From an uncultured Mycoplasmatota bacterium (GTDB lineage: Bacteria; Bacillota_I; Bacilli_A; RF39; UBA660), in the NCBI GenBank assembly GCA_946494435.1, contig CAMMBO010000014.1, forward strand, positions 1-17,532: DNA of 17,532 bases, given 5' to 3'. A model generated the notes under the pieces. The model was not told where the DNA came from, ran no database searches, and worked only from the letters and a program-made list of their open reading frames with translations. Each line of letters starts with the position of its first letter. Within the stretch, counting starts at the first letter, position 1. Both the position numbers and the translations under genes were made by a program. Shown here piece by piece: positions 14,523-17,532 of this stretch.

Positions 14523-14551
14523 ATAGTATCATAAATATTAATTTTTGTCAA
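14523..14551 (-). promoter_or_regulatory. Antisense (antitoxin) promoter
   Basis: Read on the minus strand: TTGACA (14551-14546), a 17-nt spacer, and TACTAT (14528-14523) with an extended -10 TG before it. The -10 and its flank (ATGATACTAT) match the toxin promoter, but the -35 is the perfect consensus, so the antisense RNA should be made in excess. Confidence 0.78.
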
Positions 14552-14569
14552 AAATCAATTTTAAATAGA

Positions 14570-14598
14570 TAGATAAAAATATAATTTTATTATATAAT
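14570..14598 (+). promoter_or_regulatory. Probable promoter of the 851-residue protein gene
   Basis: TAGATA (14570-14575, 4 of 6), a 17-nt spacer and a perfect TATAAT (14593-14598), followed by GAGGTGAGA and the ATG at 14628. Confidence 0.5.
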
Positions 14599-14627
14599 TT
14601 AATTACAGGTTATGAGGTGAGATATTT

Positions 14628-17183
14628 ATGGATCATAGAACTATAATTACAGAATTATCAAATATGACTTTACCAACTTTTATAAGAAAGTTTAATTCAA
14701 TGACTTTAGATGAAAAAACTAAATTACTTAATAATCCTTATTTAGATGAATTAAATGGAGTAATATTTTCTTCTTTATTTTTACAAGTTCAAAATATGAC
14801 TGAAGTTAGAGAATTACTTAATAACAAAAAAATCTTTCATAAAGTATTAACTTCTCCTAAAAATAAGAAAAAAAGAAATATTCTTAATATTATAGGTGAA
14901 GAAAATTTGCCATTACTAAAATATATTTTTGAAAGTGATTATATTTTAGATTATAAAGAACAATTCCTTGACTATATAGATTCTATTGATTATGAACAGT
15001 TTAGAAAAGTCTTAGAAAATATTAATTTAACAAAGTTATATCATCTTTTTTTCAAAGAAAATAATATAGAAGAGTTAGAAAATATAATTGGTATTTCTTC
15101 TCTTAATAAAGATATCTCTTCGTCTTTCTTTCAAAAAGTGAAAATGAATATCTTAAATCCTTTAGGCGTTTTAAAAATAAAAAATGAAAAAGAATTAGTA
15201 CTTTATACTAAATTTGGCTTGTTAATAGAGGTTTTAGAAGAACTACCTGAAATAACTTTCAAAAATGGTGTAGTTTTACCATATCAAAATATCTTAGATG
15301 TAAAAGAAGGTAAAGTAAATAAATTAATATCTCTATTAAAAGAAAAAGGTGATTATTTAGAAGAAGATCTACTAGAAGTAAGCTTAAAACTTTATTATAT
15401 TTTTGATTATGATAATGCTAGAAATATTATCCTTGATAAGTTTACTAATATTACTCCTAGTGCTATTAATAGAATTATAGATTTTAACTTTAAAGACCAT
15501 AGAAGAGAATATCGTACTAAACATCAAGAACGTTTTTATCATTATGGTATGGAAAATGAAGTTATAGATGCTCTAAATAATAATGATTATGACTTTTTCT
15601 CTAATCTTTTATATGATGTTGATGAAGAGAAAATTTTATGGTTAAGAGATGAGTTTTTAAAGATAGTATATATGAATAAAGATAATAAAAACTTAAATGA
15701 AGCTTTAAAAGTAAAATTATTAGAGTTAATTAATGAAAGAGAAAGTAAAGCGAAAGAGGATTATGCTAAAGATATAAGAAAGCGTTTATCTTCTAAGACT
15801 GATAAAAAGTTATCAGTAAAGGATTTAAAAGAACTATTTAAAGATGTTTCTCTTGTTAATTTATTAAATAATTATGATCAAGATATACTTGTAAGATTAA
15901 GACAGTTCTTACTAGGTAATCTTAAAGATAATAATGATTGCCTTCTTCGCTTAATTATAAATAAAGAAGCCCTTGGCTTAAATAATTTACTTGGTAAGTT
16001 AATAAATCAATATGATGTGATAGAGTCTATTGCTAAGAAAAATAAATTATCTTTAAATTCAATCCTTGATGTTATTGATATAGTTAAAACAAGTTTTTTC
16101 TCACTTAAACCTAATGAACAAGATATATTTTTATCAACAATTGCTAACATAATTTCTTCTAAAGAATATTGTACTGGTAAGAGTGAAGAAGAAATATTAA
16201 AAGAAACATGTCAATTACATGTAGAAAGAAAAAGTAAGGTTTATGCTTCAATACCTACTATAGAAGGTGAAAGTGATAGTTTTTCTTATAGAGTCGCTCC
16301 TTTTGATGCCGAATATTTATTAGCAGCAGGAGTTGATGCTAAAAACTGTTTTCGTATTTCTGGAAAAGGAGAAGATTTCTTCCGTTATTGTCTTACAAGT
16401 AATCAAGCCGTTATTATGTATTTTACTAACGAAAAGACTAATCATACTTATATATGTCCAATAATTCGTAGTGGTAATGCTATTCATTGTAATGGTGTAG
16501 ATCCTAAACTTCCTCTAGATGAAAGAGACGACTTTTTTAAAGCTTTTACTAAGGCAATGAATGAAATAATAATGATAAGTTCTAATGAAAGTATTGATAG
16601 TGAAAGAATTGAAGTTGCAACAATTACTAATTTACATTTAGAAGATTATTTTAGGGAAAATAGTTATTTAAAATATCAACTTGAAACCTATATTCCAATA
16701 GATTTTCCTTGTTATACTGACTATAATAAGAAAGATAAAGAAAACTATATTATTTCTAAAAGTGATGATTATAAAGATAATAAATATTATTTAGCGAAAG
16801 ACAAGTTTTATCAGAAAAGAAAAGAAGATTATGAATTTAATATCGATAAAGAATATGATAAAGAAAGACTATCTTTAATAGTTAATTCTATCGCTTATTC
16901 TGCTATTGATTATAAAAATATTTCTCCATCTTTAAAAAATAGAGCTAAAAGAACTTTTAAACCAATTGATGTTAATACTTTTAAATATATAGTAGGAAAT
17001 AAAGACTGGTATGTGGCAATAGATGATCAATATAATATTTTAGCAAATTTACTACCTTACGATGAAAGAGCTAAAAAAGAATATATTAAACATTTATCAC
17101 AAGCTCCTTTATTAATAGAAAATATGGAAAAAGAGGAGGAAGAGTATGGAATTAGTAGGGAAAATTTATCAAAAAATAAATAG
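14628..17183 (+). CDS. Large protein of unknown function
   Basis: I do not recognise this 851-residue protein. Residues 1-510 look almost entirely helical, rich in Leu, Lys, Glu and Asn, with many short amphipathic helices such as would form a helical-repeat scaffold. A charged segment ERESKAKEDYAKDIRKRL lies near 367-384. Residues about 530-660 look globular and more conserved in type: HVERKSK, then AGVDAKNCFRISGKGEDFFRYCL (two parts, about 565-587), then YICPIIRSGNAIHCNGVDP (about 604-622). The arrangement 'A-G-x-D-x-x-N-C-x-x ... V-x-x-Y ... I' recalls PcfJ-like and other accessory proteins only loosely. No signal peptide or membrane segment is seen. GAGGTGAGA precedes the ATG. It lies between the two toxin repeats and overlaps the next gene by 38 bp. 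Confidence 0.75.
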   Translation: MDHRTIITELSNMTLPTFIRKFNSMTLDEKTKLLNNPYLDELNGVIFSSLFLQVQNMTEVRELLNNKKIFHKVLTSPKNKKKRNILNIIGEENLPLLKYIFESDYILDYKEQFLDYIDSIDYEQFRKVLENINLTKLYHLFFKENNIEELENIIGISSLNKDISSSFFQKVKMNILNPLGVLKIKNEKELVLYTKFGLLIEVLEELPEITFKNGVVLPYQNILDVKEGKVNKLISLLKEKGDYLEEDLLEVSLKLYYIFDYDNARNIILDKFTNITPSAINRIIDFNFKDHRREYRTKHQERFYHYGMENEVIDALNNNDYDFFSNLLYDVDEEKILWLRDEFLKIVYMNKDNKNLNEALKVKLLELINERESKAKEDYAKDIRKRLSSKTDKKLSVKDLKELFKDVSLVNLLNNYDQDILVRLRQFLLGNLKDNNDCLLRLIINKEALGLNNLLGKLINQYDVIESIAKKNKLSLNSILDVIDIVKTSFFSLKPNEQDIFLSTIANIISSKEYCTGKSEEEILKETCQLHVERKSKVYASIPTIEGESDSFSYRVAPFDAEYLLAAGVDAKNCFRISGKGEDFFRYCLTSNQAVIMYFTNEKTNHTYICPIIRSGNAIHCNGVDPKLPLDERDDFFKAFTKAMNEIIMISSNESIDSERIEVATITNLHLEDYFRENSYLKYQLETYIPIDFPCYTDYNKKDKENYIISKSDDYKDNKYYLAKDKFYQKRKEDYEFNIDKEYDKERLSLIVNSIAYSAIDYKNISPSLKNRAKRTFKPIDVNTFKYIVGNKDWYVAIDDQYNILANLLPYDERAKKEYIKHLSQAPLLIENMEKEEEEYGISRENLSKNK

Positions 17184-17349
17184 TAGTAGTGGTTATATTT
17201 TAGGAAGTGATGGAAAGTTATATTTATATTTTTGTTATGATTTCTTAGAAGATTTTGATGATAAAATAGGAGAAGTTGTTTTATTTAAGCCGGTCAATTC
17301 TAAAATATTAAGAGCGACTTATATTTCTAAATATTATGGTGAGGATTAG
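17146..17349 (+). CDS. Small OB-fold (cold-shock-like) protein
   Basis: A 67-residue protein beginning MELVGKIYQKINSSSGYIL, with GSDGKLYLYFCYDF and IGEVVLFKP later. The order G-K-I, then G-Y-I, then D-G-x-x-Y-L-Y-F, then I-G-E-V-V-x-F resembles a divergent cold-shock domain (GKVKWF..GFGFI..DG.DVFVHF..GD.V.F). The aromatic RNP residues are only partly kept, so nucleic-acid binding is an inference. The start is inside the 3' end of the 851-residue protein gene, in another frame, with AGGAGG 6 nt upstream. Translation is therefore likely coupled and the two proteins may work together. No terminator is visible before the second toxin repeat. Confidence 0.6.
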   Translation: MELVGKIYQKINSSSGYILGSDGKLYLYFCYDFLEDFDDKIGEVVLFKPVNSKILRATYISKYYGED

Positions 17350-17406
17350 ATTTTAATGCCAATTTATATTTACGAAAATTCGTAACTAATTTATTACATA
17401 TTTTTC

Positions 17407-17435
17407 TTGTTCTATAGAATTTAATATGATACTAT
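17407..17435 (+). promoter_or_regulatory. Toxin promoter, copy 2
   Basis: TTGTTC (17407-17412), a 17-nt spacer and TACTAT (17430-17435) with an extended -10 TG, nearly identical to copy 1. Confidence 0.7.
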
Positions 17436-17463
17436 ATTTATAGGGACATTTGATGTGAGTGTC

Positions 17464-17490
17464 GTCTTCTTTCTATATATGAAAGGAGGC
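17464..17490 (+). promoter_or_regulatory. Shine-Dalgarno-sequestering hairpin, copy 2
   Basis: TCTTCTTTC (17465-17473) pairs along its whole length with GAAAGGAGG (17481-17489), using two G.U pairs, and G17464 pairs with C17490. The loop is TATATAT. The AGGAGG site (17484-17489) is fully enclosed. The sequence differs from copy 1 but the pairing is kept. Confidence 0.72.
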
Positions 17491-17499
17491 TTGATAAAA

Positions 17500-17532
17500 G
17501 TGAAAATCAAAACTTTTATATTAAGACTTTTA
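17500..17532 (+). CDS. Putative type I toxin peptide, copy 2 (5' part only)
   Basis: GTG start, AGGAGG 10 nt upstream, then 11 codons reading MKIKTFILRLL before the window ends. It matches the first 11 residues of the peptide at 14322 except for two conservative changes (M3I, K9R). The substitutions lie mostly at silent or conservative positions, which supports translation. The 3' end, terminator and any antisense gene lie outside the window. Confidence 0.65.
   Translation, partial: MKIKTFILRLL

Larger units (their letters stand above)
17366..17532 (+). repeat. Direct repeat, copy 2 (cut by the window end)
   Basis: It aligns with 14192-14354 and closes a cassette of about 3.2 kb that holds the 851-residue and OB-fold-like genes. 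It starts 17 bp after the OB-fold-like gene. A palindrome TTACGAA-AA-TTCGTAA (17370-17385) stands at its left end; copy 1 has the same with one changed base. Confidence 0.9.

Noticed and set aside
1..17532. CRISPR arrays, tRNA or rRNA genes, IS elements with terminal inverted repeats
   Set aside because: No regularly spaced repeats, cloverleaf candidates, rRNA-like sequence or complete transposase gene were seen by eye on either strand.

Overview
The window comes from a very AT-rich, spore-forming Firmicute, most likely an uncultured gut member of the Bacilli or Clostridia. The coding bias is strongly towards A/T at third positions. Shine-Dalgarno sites are strong (AGGAGG, GAGGTG). UGA is used as a stop, so the Mycoplasma code is excluded. 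A clear sspI gene points to endospore formation.

Layout. (1) 1-620 holds two broken tails of Rpn-family nuclease/transposase genes, each followed by an intrinsic terminator. (2) 630-5375 is an NAD(P) locus on the + strand: prs (PRPP synthase), nadD, pncC, a transglutaminase-like protein, an NrtR-like Nudix-winged-helix regulator and nadK. It starts from a near-perfect promoter that carries two matching palindromes and ends in a long hairpin. PRPP, NMN salvage, adenylylation and NAD phosphorylation are thus encoded together with a likely NAD-responsive regulator. (3) 5480-7734 encodes a COG2509 FAD-dependent oxidoreductase, a two-helix membrane protein and a YgjV-like membrane protein. (4) 7775-8563 is a close UcpA-type short-chain dehydrogenase, convergent with sspI (minus strand). 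(5) 8886-11403 is lemA plus its usual DUF2207 partner. (6) 11400-12821 holds dedA and an alpha/beta hydrolase on the minus strand, and 12918-14192 a membrane-anchored polysaccharide deacetylase on the + strand.

(7) The most unusual part is 14192-17532. Two copies of an approximately 165-bp repeat bracket a two-gene cassette: an 851-residue protein that I do not recognise and a small OB-fold-like protein translated from an overlapping start. Each repeat carries a promoter, a hairpin that hides the Shine-Dalgarno site, and a GTG-started ORF for a tiny hydrophobic peptide. The first copy is complete. It has a 30-residue peptide and, facing it on the minus strand, a consensus promoter, a short antisense RNA and that RNA's own terminator. 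Direct repeats would let the antisense RNA pair with both the 3' and the 5' part of the peptide mRNA. This is the architecture of a type I toxin-antitoxin module of the Fst/par kind, although the peptide does not look like Fst. The second copy runs off the end of the window. Its hairpin differs in sequence but keeps its pairing, which argues that the structure is under selection.

All functions are read from sequence motifs and remembered family features. No database search or folding program was run.
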